Assembly (NCBI GenBank): GCA_015068665.1
Contig: SVKB01000020.1
Location: 1 to 42,380 of the forward strand
DNA length: 42,380 nt
Source: Oscillospiraceae bacterium
GTDB lineage: Bacteria > Bacillota > Clostridia > UMGS1840 > HGM11507
Direction: 5' to 3'
Numbering within the stretch: the first letter of the stretch is position 1; every line of letters begins with the position of its first letter. The position numbers and the translations under genes are program-made. Below are positions 16,044 to 25,159 of the stretch, piece by piece. The notes under the pieces were generated by a model. The model was not told the origin of the DNA and searched no databases. It saw only the letters and a list, made by a program, of their open reading frames with translations.

Positions 16044-17381
16044 TTAATTTACCCCCTTAAAATTCTGATGGTACATTCTGACTATTGAGGTAATTGCCTG
16101 CTCGGTTGTGTAAATATCCTTTGGTGCAAATTTGTTTGCGTCCACACCAAGCATAATCCCCTGCTTGCAGGCATTCTGAACACCTGATAATGCCCAGTCA
16201 GAGATTTCACTTTCGTCATCAAATTTTAACCACACTCCCGTGGTTCCTGTTCCCGTCAGAACTCCATTTTTATAAATTCGGTCAATGATGGTTGCCGCTT
16301 CTTCTCTGGTAAGATAATCATCCGGCTTAAATTCTCCATCAGCCTTTCCTTTAATTATCCCTTCTAAATAAAGTGAAAATATCTTTTCATTAACAGTATC
16401 CTTAAACGGATTTGGAGATACCTTTTTCCATTCAGGCTTCATCGTCTTATCAAGCATATTATAAATTATCTCACAGAATTTTTCCCGTGTTACAGGCTCT
16501 TTATATGAAATATTTGTTATACCCTCTAAAAAGCCAAGCTCATAACACTCAAGAATATAATCATACGCCCACTTACTGCTGTCAATATTTTTCATTAAAT
16601 CGTAATAATGCGCCATTTTTTCGATAACGGTATACGAATCAACCGCATTATAGGTAATCTTATCAATATGTATTCTTGAACCGAGCTGAATATATGTGCC
16701 GTCTTCCATATAGAAATTCATAGCGTACAACCATCCGCCGGCACCGCCGCCCTCGCTTCTTACCTCTTTTTTGAATTTCATATCCTTAAAGGAATTAACA
16801 AGCTGCGAGATTACAAGGGGTGAAGAAACAGAAAACTCCGATACACCAAGTCCGCTTTTACTGCAGCCTATTGAAATTTTTTCAATCCTTTGAGTAGATA
16901 TTTTAGTCAGCTCTTCAAAAGTGCTTACTTCCTCGGTATCAATGTCGGCAATAATTTTATAAGACCTCTCGACAACCTTCTTTAAATTTTCATCAGTCGT
17001 CCTGTAGGTTAATCCGTCCTTTGCCTTAACGGTTATTCCGTTTGGTATAGTATAAGTGTATTCCGAATTATTCTTATCAATAAAGGTTATTTCATAGCTC
17101 CAGCCATCAGTTTCACCCATATATACATTAAAGGTTTTTGTATTGATAGCGCTGTATATTTCTGAAATCACCTCCTCAAGTGTGGTTGAATATTCCACAC
17201 CGTCCGCACCGCTTCTTATATTTATACGGGTAATATCTTCGCCTGAAAGCCCCGTAAGCTCCTCAAAGGTATAAACATGTGCAGAAGCGCTGCCCTGTGA
17301 AGTGATACCGCCATCAGCCCTGCAGGGTAAAAAAGATACCGATAAAACCAACACAACTAACAATGACAATAACCTTTTCAT
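16044..17381 (-). CDS. Exported SLH-domain surface protein
   Basis: 445 aa. A signal peptide (MKRLLSLLVVLVLSVSFLPC) is followed by two related, uncharacterised domains with matching openings (YTFEELTGLSGEDITRINI and STFEELTKISTQRIEKISI). C-terminal S-layer homology repeats (about 270-440) carry motifs such as LTREEAATIIDRIY and TTEQAITSIVRMY. SLH repeats hold proteins to pyruvylated cell-wall polymer. Ribosome binding site AAAGGATG. An in-frame membrane segment follows the stop (15867-16043). The function of the N-terminal domains is unknown to me. Confidence 0.88.
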   Translation of the reverse strand: MKRLLSLLVVLVLSVSFLPCRADGGITSQGSASAHVYTFEELTGLSGEDITRINIRSGADGVEYSTTLEEVISEIYSAINTKTFNVYMGETDGWSYEITFIDKNNSEYTYTIPNGITVKAKDGLTYRTTDENLKKVVERSYKIIADIDTEEVSTFEELTKISTQRIEKISIGCSKSGLGVSEFSVSSPLVISQLVNSFKDMKFKKEVRSEGGGAGGWLYAMNFYMEDGTYIQLGSRIHIDKITYNAVDSYTVIEKMAHYYDLMKNIDSSKWAYDYILECYELGFLEGITNISYKEPVTREKFCEIIYNMLDKTMKPEWKKVSPNPFKDTVNEKIFSLYLEGIIKGKADGEFKPDDYLTREEAATIIDRIYKNGVLTGTGTTGVWLKFDDESEISDWALSGVQNACKQGIMLGVDANKFAPKDIYTTEQAITSIVRMYHQNFKGVN

Positions 17382-17436
17382 AAAATCATCCTTTCCTTTG
17401 TCATCGGACTTATGAAAATTATCCGACTGCTAAACT

Positions 17437-17470
17437 AAAAAATGCATCACCCATATTGCAGAGTGATGCA
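17437..17470 (-). terminator. Terminator of the structured RNA
   Basis: Minus strand TGCATCAC pairs with GTGATGCA, followed by six T. It lies 56 nt upstream of the SLH protein ATG, so it ends the upstream RNA or acts as an attenuator for the SLH gene. Confidence 0.75.
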
Positions 17471-17623
17471 CCAAAAACGCACATAACTCCGAATGATAGG
17501 CTGCTAGACACTAATCAATATACTTCTCTACAAAGCATTATCGGAGAAGCACGCTTTTAACATAGCGTACACTTTGCAGAGAAAATTATACTTATCCAGT
17601 ATATTGATTTTATAGTATCTAGC
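17437..17623 (-). ncRNA. Structured non-coding RNA candidate, 6S-like
   Basis: A promoter (17658-17630), about 187 nt of non-coding sequence and a strong terminator define a transcription unit. The 5' end (GCTAGATACTA..., 17623) pairs with 17503-17523 to give a long closing helix that includes the 12-bp AATCAATATACT/AGTATATTGATT. A 15-nt one-sided bulge follows, then TCTCTGCAAAG/CTTTGTAGAGA and a terminal ACGCT/AGCGT hairpin. A long interrupted hairpin of about 185 nt suits bacterial 6S RNA, but the bubble is one-sided and I have no family match. It could instead be a leader of the SLH gene. Confidence 0.5.
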
Positions 17624-17629
17624 ATAATT

Positions 17630-17658
17630 ATTATAACAAAGAAAATATAAAATATCAA
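17630..17658 (-). promoter_or_regulatory. Promoter of the structured RNA
   Basis: Minus strand: TTGATA (17658-17653), 17-bp spacer, TATAAT (17635-17630). The expected start is at about 17623, where the closing helix begins. Confidence 0.75.
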
Positions 17659-17686
17659 TATTACTGAAGAAATTTTATTATAGATT

Positions 17687-17716
17687 ATAAAAAACTCTGC
17701 CGTTTTACGACAGAGT
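17687..17716 (-). terminator. ppdK terminator
   Basis: Minus strand ACTCTGTCGT-AAA-ACGGCAGAGT followed by TTTTTTAT, 20 nt after the ppdK stop. Confidence 0.85.
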
Positions 17717-17735
17717 CTTTTACAGTTATTTATTT

Positions 17736-20366
17736 TTATTTCATTTCCTTTATTGCTGCCTGAGCTGCTGCAAGTCTTGCAACGGGAACTCTGAAAGGTG
17801 AGCAGGAAACGTAATCAAGACCGATCTTATGGCAGAATTCAACGGAAACAGGGTCACCGCCGTGTTCTCCGCAGATACCGCAGTGGATTTCAGGTCTTGT
17901 AGCCTTACCAAGCTTAATGGACATTTCCATAAGCCTACCAACACCGGTCTGGTCTAACTTAGCAAATGGATCGTTTTCGTAGATTTTCTTATCATAGTAA
18001 GCATTTAAGAACTTACCTGCATCGTCTCTTGAGAAGCCGAAGGTCATCTGAGTTAAGTCATTTGTACCAAAGCAGAAGAATTCAGCCTCTTTTGCAAGCT
18101 CGTCAGCTGTTAAGCAGGCTCTTGGAATTTCAATCATGGTACCAACCTCATAGTTAAGCTCGATACCTGCATTCTCGATTTCTTCATTGGCAACTGCAAC
18201 AACAACATCCTTAACAAACTTAAGCTCTTTAGCCTCACCTGTTAAAGGAATCATGATTTCAGGCTTAACAGCCCAGTCAGGATGAGCCTTTTTAACATTG
18301 ATTGCCGCACGGATAACAGCCTTGGTCTGCATCTTTGCAATTTCAGGATAGGTTACAGCAAGACGGCAGCCACGGTGTCCCATCATCGGATTGAACTCGT
18401 GAAGGGAAGTAATAATTGCCTTGATATCCTCAACTGATTTACCCTGAGCCTTAGCAAGAGCTTCAATGTCAGCCTCTTCGGTAGGAACAAACTCATGAAG
18501 CGGAGGATCTAAGAATCTGATGGTAACAGGGTTACCCTTCAGTGCTTCATACAGTTTTTCAAAGTCGCCCTGCTGATAAGGAAGAATCTTCTCTAAAGCA
18601 GCTTCTCTTTCTTCAACCTTGTCTGCACAAATCATTTCTCTGAATGCGGCAATTCTGTCCGCTTCAAAGAACATGTGCTCGGTACGGCAAAGACCGATAC
18701 CTTCTGCACCAAGCTCAACTGCCTTTGCAGCATCGGCAGGTGTGTCAGCATTTGTTCTTACCTTTAATCTTCTGAACTGGTCAGCCCATTTCATAATGGT
18801 AGCAAATTCGCCAACGATTTCAGCATCAACGGTAGGAATGATACCGTCATATATATTACCTGTTGAACCGTCAATTGAAATATAATCGCCTTCAACATAG
18901 GTTTTACCGTTTAAGGTAAACTTCTTGTTTTCTTCATCCATAACAATGTCGCCACAGCCGGATACACAGCAGGTACCCATACCCCTTGCAACAACGGCAG
19001 CGTGAGAGGTCATACCGCCTCTTACAGTCAGGATACCCTGAGCAGCCTTCATACCTGTGATATCCTCAGGAGAGGTTTCAAGTCTTACCAAAACAACCTT
19101 TTCGCCTCTGTTATTCCAGCTTTCAGCATCCTCTGCTGTAAATACAATCTTACCGCAGGCAGCACCCGGAGAAGCACCAAGACCCTTACCCATTGGAGTT
19201 GAGGTCTTAAGCACCTTTGCATCAAACTGAGGATGTAAAAGTGTATCAAGATTTCTTGGGTCAATCATGGCAACAGCCTGTTTTTCATCAATCATACCTT
19301 CAGAAACAAGGTCACAGGCAATTTTAAGAGCCGCCTTTGCAGTTCTCTTACCGTTTCTTGTCTGAAGCATATATAATTCTCCGGCCTGAATGGTAAATTC
19401 CATATCCTGCATATCTCTGTAGTGATTTTCAAGGATTTCGCAAACCTCATTGAATCTTGCAAATGCCTTGGGGAATTTTTCAGCCATTTCAGCAATCGGC
19501 ATAGGAGTTCTTACACCGGCAACAACATCTTCACCCTGAGCGTTAACTAAGAATTCACCCATAAGACCCGGTTCACCTGTTGCAGGGTCTCTTGTAAATG
19601 CAACACCTGTACCGCAGTCATCACCCATATTACCGAAAGCCATCATTTGTACGTTAACGGCTGTACCCCAGGAATAAGGGATATCGTTATCACGACGGTA
19701 GGTATTTGCTCTGTCATTATCCCAGGAACGGAAAACCGCTTCAACAGCACCCATAAGCTGTTCTTTAGGATCATTTGGGAATTCGTTACCGATGCTTTTC
19801 TTATAAGCAGCCTTGAACTGATTTGCAAGCTCCTTAAGGTCGTCAGCTGTAAGCTCAACATCCTGAGTAACACCTTTTTCTTCCTTCATCTTGTCGATTA
19901 ATTCCTCGAAGTATTTCTTACCAACGCCCATAACAACATCGGAATACATCTGAATAAATCTTCTGTAGCAGTCCCATGCCCAACGTGGATTGTTGCTCTT
20001 TTTGGACATAACGTCAACAACCTCTTCGTTAAGACCAAGGTTTAATATGGTATCCATCATACCCGGCATAGATGCTCTTGCACCTGAACGAACGGATACT
20101 AAAAGAGGATTTTCGGTATCTCCGAATTTCATTCCGGTAATACCCTCCATCTTATCAATATACTCCATAATTTCAGCCTGAATGTCATCATTAATCTTAC
20201 GGCCATCCTCATAGTATTTTGTGCAGGCTTCGGTTGTAACAGTAAAGCCCTGAGGAACAGGAAGACCGATTTTGGTCATTTCGGCAAGGTTTGCACCCTT
20301 ACCACCAAGAAGCTCACGCATTGATGCGTCGCCCTCGGAAAACAGATAAACATATTTCTTTCCCAT
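17736..20366 (-). CDS. ppdK: Pyruvate, phosphate dikinase
   Basis: Interconverts pyruvate, ATP and phosphate with PEP, AMP and pyrophosphate in the cytoplasm; in fermenting Clostridia it serves glycolysis and gluconeogenesis. 876 aa, the standard length. The N-terminal ATP-grasp domain starts with LLGGKGANLAEM. The swivelling phospho-His domain has GGMTSHAAVVARG with His455, the same number as in the well-studied Clostridium symbiosum enzyme. The C-terminal TIM barrel carries FGTNDLTQMTFGFSRDD and the CGICGEHGGDP loop with the catalytic Cys (about 832). AGGAGG lies 9 nt before ATG. Single-gene unit with promoter and terminator. Confidence 0.98.
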   Translation of the reverse strand: MGKKYVYLFSEGDASMRELLGGKGANLAEMTKIGLPVPQGFTVTTEACTKYYEDGRKINDDIQAEIMEYIDKMEGITGMKFGDTENPLLVSVRSGARASMPGMMDTILNLGLNEEVVDVMSKKSNNPRWAWDCYRRFIQMYSDVVMGVGKKYFEELIDKMKEEKGVTQDVELTADDLKELANQFKAAYKKSIGNEFPNDPKEQLMGAVEAVFRSWDNDRANTYRRDNDIPYSWGTAVNVQMMAFGNMGDDCGTGVAFTRDPATGEPGLMGEFLVNAQGEDVVAGVRTPMPIAEMAEKFPKAFARFNEVCEILENHYRDMQDMEFTIQAGELYMLQTRNGKRTAKAALKIACDLVSEGMIDEKQAVAMIDPRNLDTLLHPQFDAKVLKTSTPMGKGLGASPGAACGKIVFTAEDAESWNNRGEKVVLVRLETSPEDITGMKAAQGILTVRGGMTSHAAVVARGMGTCCVSGCGDIVMDEENKKFTLNGKTYVEGDYISIDGSTGNIYDGIIPTVDAEIVGEFATIMKWADQFRRLKVRTNADTPADAAKAVELGAEGIGLCRTEHMFFEADRIAAFREMICADKVEEREAALEKILPYQQGDFEKLYEALKGNPVTIRFLDPPLHEFVPTEEADIEALAKAQGKSVEDIKAIITSLHEFNPMMGHRGCRLAVTYPEIAKMQTKAVIRAAINVKKAHPDWAVKPEIMIPLTGEAKELKFVKDVVVAVANEEIENAGIELNYEVGTMIEIPRACLTADELAKEAEFFCFGTNDLTQMTFGFSRDDAGKFLNAYYDKKIYENDPFAKLDQTGVGRLMEMSIKLGKATRPEIHCGICGEHGGDPVSVEFCHKIGLDYVSCSPFRVPVARLAAAQAAIKEMK

Positions 20367-20406
20367 TATATGTTTCCTCCTAATTCTTTTTTTAAAATCT
20401 TGTCAT

Positions 20407-20435
20407 ATTTTAACATAAAACTTGCATATTGTAAA
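20407..20435 (-). promoter_or_regulatory. ppdK promoter
   Basis: Minus strand: TTTACA (20435-20430), 17-bp spacer, TAAAAT (20412-20407), about 40 nt before the ATG. Confidence 0.75.
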
Positions 20436-20551
20436 GTTATAAAGTTTAAAAAAACCTTTTTTTCTCAATTTTTATTATATTTGTATAAATACAGTATACC
20501 CGAAAGTAAAAATTATATTAAAAGTGCAATATAAAAAAAATTCCGAAAGAC

Positions 20552-20580
20552 TTGAAAAAAAATTTTTTTTAAGGTATATT
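20552..20580 (+). promoter_or_regulatory. Promoter of the oxidoreductase-TrpB operon
   Basis: TTGAAA (20552-20557), 17-bp spacer, TATATT (20575-20580), 40 nt upstream of the first ATG. The spacer is an A/T-only tract. Confidence 0.7.
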
Positions 20581-20620
20581 GTATATTAGATATTTATTAT
20601 TAATAAAAAGGAGGGAGAAT

Positions 20621-21601
20621 ATGCTCAAGGTAGGACTTATCGGTGCAGGCTATATGGGAAGAACTCATATTGAGGTGTACAAGCTTATTTCCTTAATGTA
20701 TGATGTTAAGGTTTGCGGTGTCTGCGACATAAGAGAAGATAAGGCTGAAAAGGCGGCAAAAATTCACGGTGCAAGAGTATATTCAACCTTTGAGGAAATG
20801 CTGAATGACGGGGATATTGATGTTATTGATATCTGTCTTCCCACCTACCTTCATTTTGAATATGCAAAAAAGAGCATTGAGAAGGGCAAGGCTGTTTTTA
20901 TTGAAAAGCCGGTTGTTATTGATTTAGAAGAGGGCTATGAGTTGATTGAGCTTCAGAAGAAATACGCTGCACCCGTTATGGTAGGGCAATGTGTAAGACT
21001 GTGGCCATCTTATGCCTATCTTAAAAAGGTATATGATGAAGGAGTTTACGGACGCCTTAAGAGAATTTCCTTAAGGAGAAATTCCTCTGAGCCTTCCTGG
21101 GGCTGGGAGAACTGGTATAAGGATCCGAAGAAATCGGGAAATGCGATTTTTGATTTGCATATTCACGATATTGACTATTTAAGATATCTTATGGGCGAGC
21201 CGGAAAAAATCCGCGCCTTCGGGGATTCGAAATATATAAAGAGCATTATGCAATATCCTGACGGTACCATTGCGGAGATTGAAAACGGATGGGATTTTCC
21301 CTCCTCTTTCCCCTTCTCGGCAGGCTTCAGGGCTGACTTTGAGAACGCGACTCTTACCTTAAAAGGCAGAGAAATTGATATATATGAGGCTTCAGGACGG
21401 CTTTTACAGGTTGTTCCCGATGAAGATTATGAGGATGACCGTTTAGGTGAAAAAATTTCATCTCTCGGCGGTTACTTTTACGAACTTAAGTATTTCTACG
21501 AATGTCTTTTAAACAGTGAGGAAATAAAAGTTTCATCTCTTACCGAGGCTGTTAAATCGGTAGAGCTTATATACAGGGAAATTGAAAGGATGAATTCTTA
21601 A
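20621..21601 (+). CDS. Gfo/Idh/MocA-family oxidoreductase 1
   Basis: 326 aa NAD(P)-dependent dehydrogenase of the glucose-fructose oxidoreductase/inositol dehydrogenase family. The Rossmann motif GLIGAGYMGRTH (5-16) opens the protein, EKP (95-97) supplies the family lysine, and DLHIHDIDY (178-186) supplies the Asp/His of the active site. ATG 20621 is chosen over an upstream frame start because AAGGAGGG precedes it and the Rossmann strand begins here. The stop overlaps the next ATG (TAATG), so the two oxidoreductases are translationally coupled. Substrates are typically sugars, inositols or amino-sugar derivatives; not identifiable here. Confidence 0.93.
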   Translation: MLKVGLIGAGYMGRTHIEVYKLISLMYDVKVCGVCDIREDKAEKAAKIHGARVYSTFEEMLNDGDIDVIDICLPTYLHFEYAKKSIEKGKAVFIEKPVVIDLEEGYELIELQKKYAAPVMVGQCVRLWPSYAYLKKVYDEGVYGRLKRISLRRNSSEPSWGWENWYKDPKKSGNAIFDLHIHDIDYLRYLMGEPEKIRAFGDSKYIKSIMQYPDGTIAEIENGWDFPSSFPFSAGFRADFENATLTLKGREIDIYEASGRLLQVVPDEDYEDDRLGEKISSLGGYFYELKYFYECLLNSEEIKVSSLTEAVKSVELIYREIERMNS

Positions 21602-22614
21602 TGTACAACGTGGCGGTGATTGGCTGCGGATATATGGGGCAGACTCATCTTGAGGACATATATCTTAAGGACACAATCAATCTCTACGGCGTATGCGACC
21701 TTGATAAGGACAAAGCAAGACTTTGCGCCCAGAGATACAACGCAGATAAATATTTTACCGATGCCGGGGAGCTGATTAAGGACAAGGCTGTTGATATTGT
21801 TATTATTGCCACCTATCCTTCAACCCACCTCGAGCTTCTTTCCCTGTGCCTTGAAAACAAAAAACACGTCATTTGCGAAAAGCCCATTACAAAAACCTAT
21901 GAGGAAGGGCTTATTTTCAAAAAAATATGCGATGAGCATCCTTCATCCAAGGTGCTTGTAGGACATATATTAAGACATAACAAAACCTACAATAAGGTTT
22001 ATGAGCTTATAAAAAACGGCACCATAGGAAGCCCGATAGTTATGAGAATGGTCCAGAACCATCAGGTAAAAAAATGGGACAAGTATCAAAGACTTATTGA
22101 GGAAACTTCTCCTGTTATTGACTGCGGTGTTCACTATGTGGATGTTATGCGATGGTTTACCGGGGCTGAGGTTACTTCGGTAAACGGAGTAGGGACAAAG
22201 ACCGTGTCCTCAGTTCCTGACGGTAAGTATAATCACGGTATGATACATATAAGCTTGTCTGACGGTTCCTCGGGCTTTTACGAGGCAGGCTGGAGTCAGA
22301 CGGCGGCAAACAATAACATAAAGGAATTTATCGGTCCCGGGGGCAGAATAAAAATAACCTATCAGAAGGACAGGGATACCCACAAGGAAAGCGGAAATCT
22401 TATTTCAGTTTACCATTATCCCGAGAATGTAACCGAGTTTATCAATGTGCCCTTCAATGAAAAGCCTACAGGCGCCGAGCTTGACCATTTAATAAAGATG
22501 ATAGAGGAAAATATTCCTGCCTGTCCGACTCTTGAAGATGTTTTAAAGTCCTTCAAGGTGGTATGCGAGGCAGAGAAAACGATAGTTGCCAATATGGCAA
22601 AAAAGGAGCTTTAA
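21601..22614 (+). CDS. Gfo/Idh/MocA-family oxidoreductase 2
   Basis: 337 aa, same family as the preceding gene but clearly divergent. Rossmann motif [11 protein letters not shown] (6-16), CEKP (92-95) and DCGVHYVD (174-181). Start codon overlaps the upstream stop by one base; the TrpB-type gene follows after 2 nt, with its ribosome binding site (AAGGAG) inside this gene's end. Two coupled MocA-type dehydrogenases suggest consecutive or paired oxidation-reduction on one substrate, as in cofactor-recycling dehydrogenase pairs (inference). Confidence 0.93.
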   Translation: MYNVAVIGCGYMGQTHLEDIYLKDTINLYGVCDLDKDKARLCAQRYNADKYFTDAGELIKDKAVDIVIIATYPSTHLELLSLCLENKKHVICEKPITKTYEEGLIFKKICDEHPSSKVLVGHILRHNKTYNKVYELIKNGTIGSPIVMRMVQNHQVKKWDKYQRLIEETSPVIDCGVHYVDVMRWFTGAEVTSVNGVGTKTVSSVPDGKYNHGMIHISLSDGSSGFYEAGWSQTAANNNIKEFIGPGGRIKITYQKDRDTHKESGNLISVYHYPENVTEFINVPFNEKPTGAELDHLIKMIEENIPACPTLEDVLKSFKVVCEAEKTIVANMAKKEL

Positions 22615-22616
22615 TT

Positions 22617-23858
22617 ATGAATAAATACAGAGATTTTGAAAACTACTTAAAAAACTTTCCCGATGAAAACGGATATTTCGGAGAATACGGTGGCTCATAT
22701 CAGGCAAAGGAGCTTATTGAGGCCTTTAAAGAGGCTGACGAGGCTTACGAATCAATTTGCCATTCAGCTCAGTTTATAAACGAATTAAGAAGAATAAGAA
22801 AAGAATTTCAGGGCAGACCTACTCCGGTATATCACTGCGAAAGGCTGTCAAGAATCTTCTCCAACTGTCAGATATATTTAAAAAGAGAGGATTTGAATCA
22901 CACAGGGGCACATAAATTAAACCACTGTATGGGCGAGGGCTTACTTGCCAAGTTTATGGGTAAAAAGAAAATCATTGCGGAGACCGGTGCAGGTCAGCAC
23001 GGTGTTGCCATTGCTACAGCGGCGGCATATTTCGGAATGGAATGTGATGTTTATATGGGTGAGGTTGATATTGCAAAGCAGCACCCTAACGTTATAAGAA
23101 TGAAAATGCTTGGTGCAAATGTTATCCCGGTAACAAAGGGCTTAAAAACCCTTAAGGAAGCCTGCGATGCGGCATTTGAAGCATACCTTAAGGAATATAA
23201 GAGTGCCATTTACTGTATAGGAACCGCTGCAGGTCCTCACCCCTTCCCGAAAATCGTAAGAGATTTCCAGTCGGTTATCGGTATTGAGGCAAGAGAGCAG
23301 TTTCTGGATATGACAGGTATTATGCCTGATGCGGTTACTGCCTGCGTAGGCGGCGGAAGTAATTCCCTTGGTATGTTTACACCGTTTTTAGCAGACCCTG
23401 TTGAAATTTACGGTATTGAGCCTTTAGGACGCGGCTCAAAGGCAGGCGACCATGCGGCAACAATGGCATACGGAACAAAGGGTATTATCCACGGCTATCA
23501 GAGCTATGTGCTTCAGGATGAAAAGGGCGAGCCCTTACCTGTTTACTCAATAGCCAGCGGTCTTGACTATCCCGGTGTCGGTCCCGAGCATGCTTATTTA
23601 AAGGATATGGGAAGAATTCACTATGAGTCAATAACTGACGAGGAAGCAATGGAAGCCTTTTTCTTACTTTCAAGATATGAAGGCATAATTCCTGCTATTG
23701 AATCAGCTCACGCAGTTGCATTTGCTCTTAAATATGCAAAGGAGCATAAAACAGGTTCAATTCTTGTTTGTCTTTCAGGCAGAGGCGATAAGGATATCGA
23801 CTATGTTTATGAAAACTACGGCTGCGGTGAAAAATTCAAATTAGATTATAAAATATAA
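22617..23858 (+). CDS. trpB: TrpB-type PLP enzyme (tryptophan synthase beta-like) without TrpA
   Basis: 413 aa. PLP lysine Lys100 in HTGAHK, catalytic Glu122 in AETGAGQHG (22 residues on, as in TrpB), phosphate-binding CVGGGSNS, and LSGRGDKD near the end. N-terminal FGEYGGSYQ matches the TrpB1 class rather than TrpB2. Several usually strict positions differ: [10 protein letters not shown] instead of the common INNALGQALL, and [15 protein letters not shown]. No trpA or other trp gene is nearby; instead it is the third gene behind two oxidoreductases. It may make tryptophan from free indole, or use another nucleophile with serine. ATG 22617 chosen by its AAGGAG. A terminator follows. Confidence 0.85.
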   Translation: MNKYRDFENYLKNFPDENGYFGEYGGSYQAKELIEAFKEADEAYESICHSAQFINELRRIRKEFQGRPTPVYHCERLSRIFSNCQIYLKREDLNHTGAHKLNHCMGEGLLAKFMGKKKIIAETGAGQHGVAIATAAAYFGMECDVYMGEVDIAKQHPNVIRMKMLGANVIPVTKGLKTLKEACDAAFEAYLKEYKSAIYCIGTAAGPHPFPKIVRDFQSVIGIEAREQFLDMTGIMPDAVTACVGGGSNSLGMFTPFLADPVEIYGIEPLGRGSKAGDHAATMAYGTKGIIHGYQSYVLQDEKGEPLPVYSIASGLDYPGVGPEHAYLKDMGRIHYESITDEEAMEAFFLLSRYEGIIPAIESAHAVAFALKYAKEHKTGSILVCLSGRGDKDIDYVYENYGCGEKFKLDYKI

Positions 23859-23861
23859 AAT

Positions 23862-23895
23862 CCGGGGCGTGGAATCTACACGCCCCCGATTATTT
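23862..23895 (+). terminator. Terminator after the TrpB-type gene
   Basis: CGGGGCGTG pairs with CACGCCCCCG over AATCTA, followed by ATTATTTTA. It separates the enzyme operon from the AraC gene, though some readthrough is possible. Confidence 0.8.
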
Positions 23896-23919
23896 TAGTA
23901 TGAAAACGGAGTAATTATA

Positions 23920-24780
23920 ATGAAAACAAAAAGAAATTCCTACCCTTATCAGATGCAGGTATATAATGATTATAATATGTCCTTAAGTGTTTCAACTTTA
24001 GGAAAAAGCGTGCGAAACGAAACGGGAACCTGGTATTTTGCTCCTGACTCCTTTTATACTCTTCACTATATAGAAAGCGGAGAGGCTACCTTTACCCAGA
24101 ACGGAAAATCCTTTGACATATCGGCTAACGATATTGTTATTATATATCCTGAAAATTTAAGTCAGCTTACCGTTACAAAAGCACCTTACATTAACAGATG
24201 GATAAACTTTAAAGGAATAGATGTTTTAAATCTTCTTTCCCATACGGATATAAATATTAATTCTCCTGTTTTCAAACCGGGCATCAGCCTTGCCGGGACC
24301 TTTTCAAAAATTGATAATCTTCAGTTTTCCGAACCCCACAGCCAGGCGCAGATTTTGTCTGTAATGTATAATATTTTTTCAAAAATTATGAAGCAGTCAA
24401 ACAAAAATACCAATACGGACAACAAAACCTATTACGTTACTTCATTTTTAAGATTTATTGAAGAAAACTACAGTCAGAATATACAGATTCCCGATATAGC
24501 AAAATTTGTAGGCTTGTCTGCAAGTCAGCTGTACCGTATTGTTATGAATCAATTCAACGTATCGCCTGTGGAATTTCTTACAAGCTACCGCATAAACAAA
24601 AGCAAAAACTATTTAAAAGAGAAGGATATGAAAATCAGTGTGATTGCAAAGCTGTGCGGATATACCGATCCTCAGTATTTTTCAAAATCCTTTTATAAGA
24701 GAACAGGTATGACACCTACGGAATATAGAGAAGAAAGTAAAAAAAGAACCTCACGAAATACTAACAAGCTGAAAGCTTGA
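23920..24780 (+). CDS. AraC-family transcriptional regulator
   Basis: 286 aa. An N-terminal cupin-like ligand domain (about 30-130, YTLHYIESGEATFTQNG) and a C-terminal double HTH (about 180-275) with IQIPDIAKFVGLSASQLYRI and ISVIAKLCGYTDPQYFSKSF, the standard AraC/XylS signature. Such cupin-AraC proteins commonly sense sugars and activate glycan genes. It lies just downstream of the oxidoreductase-TrpB operon and within 15 kb of the surface-operon promoter that carries 21-bp direct repeats; which one it controls is not shown by sequence. It is followed 11 nt later by a hairpin-array repeat. Confidence 0.92.
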   Translation: MKTKRNSYPYQMQVYNDYNMSLSVSTLGKSVRNETGTWYFAPDSFYTLHYIESGEATFTQNGKSFDISANDIVIIYPENLSQLTVTKAPYINRWINFKGIDVLNLLSHTDININSPVFKPGISLAGTFSKIDNLQFSEPHSQAQILSVMYNIFSKIMKQSNKNTNTDNKTYYVTSFLRFIEENYSQNIQIPDIAKFVGLSASQLYRIVMNQFNVSPVEFLTSYRINKSKNYLKEKDMKISVIAKLCGYTDPQYFSKSFYKRTGMTPTEYREESKKRTSRNTNKLKA

Positions 24781-24791
24781 GTATAAAGGAC

Positions 24792-25156
24792 GGCAAGCAT
24801 GCCATATAAATGCAGAATGCAGAATTCAGAGTGCAGAATGCAAAATGCAGAATTCAGAATGCAGAATTCAGAGTGCAGAATGCAAAATGATATGCCGCAA
24901 GCGGCATAGTGAATTGCACCTTACGGTGCATGAATTGTTATCAATTTGATAATTTGATAACATGAATTGATTTTTAAAAATCATGAATTGTTGACTTATG
25001 TCAACATTAAGGATAGGACGGATATGCCATTCGGCATCCGTCCTTTTCTCGTTGCCGTAAGGCAACATATCGAGTTTCAAAGAAACATATCGAGTGCGAA
25101 GCACATATCGAGTTTTGCTAAGCCAAAACATATCGAAAATCCGAAGGATTTATACC
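24792..25156 (+). repeat. 3'-end hairpin-array repeat, copy B (most complete)
   Basis: In order: GGCAAGCATGCC, eleven or so 7-bp units of GCAGAAT/TCAGAGT/GCAAAAT type (about 24808-24887), TATGCCGC/GCGGCATA, GCACC/GGTGC, then hairpins between CATGAATTG separators (24929, 24961, 24982). A central GGACGGATATGCC/GGCATCCGTCC follows, then hairpins between CATATCGAG separators (25066, 25086, 25104, 25129), ending AATCC/GGATTTATACC. It starts 11 nt after the AraC stop. Short open frames crossing it are repeat artefacts. Confidence 0.85.
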
Positions 25157-25159
25157 AAG

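Noticed and set aside
20579-20620. Longer start for the first oxidoreductase
   Set aside because: The upstream in-frame codons overlap the promoter -10 region and ribosome binding site; the Rossmann strand begins at 20621.
22617-23858. TrpB2-type enzyme
   Set aside because: The N terminus and motifs ([23 protein letters not shown]) are of the TrpB1 class; TrpB2 has a different, longer arrangement.
24792-25156. CRISPR array
   Set aside because: Separators are only 9 bp, spacers are short palindromes rather than unique 30-mers, and no cas genes are present.
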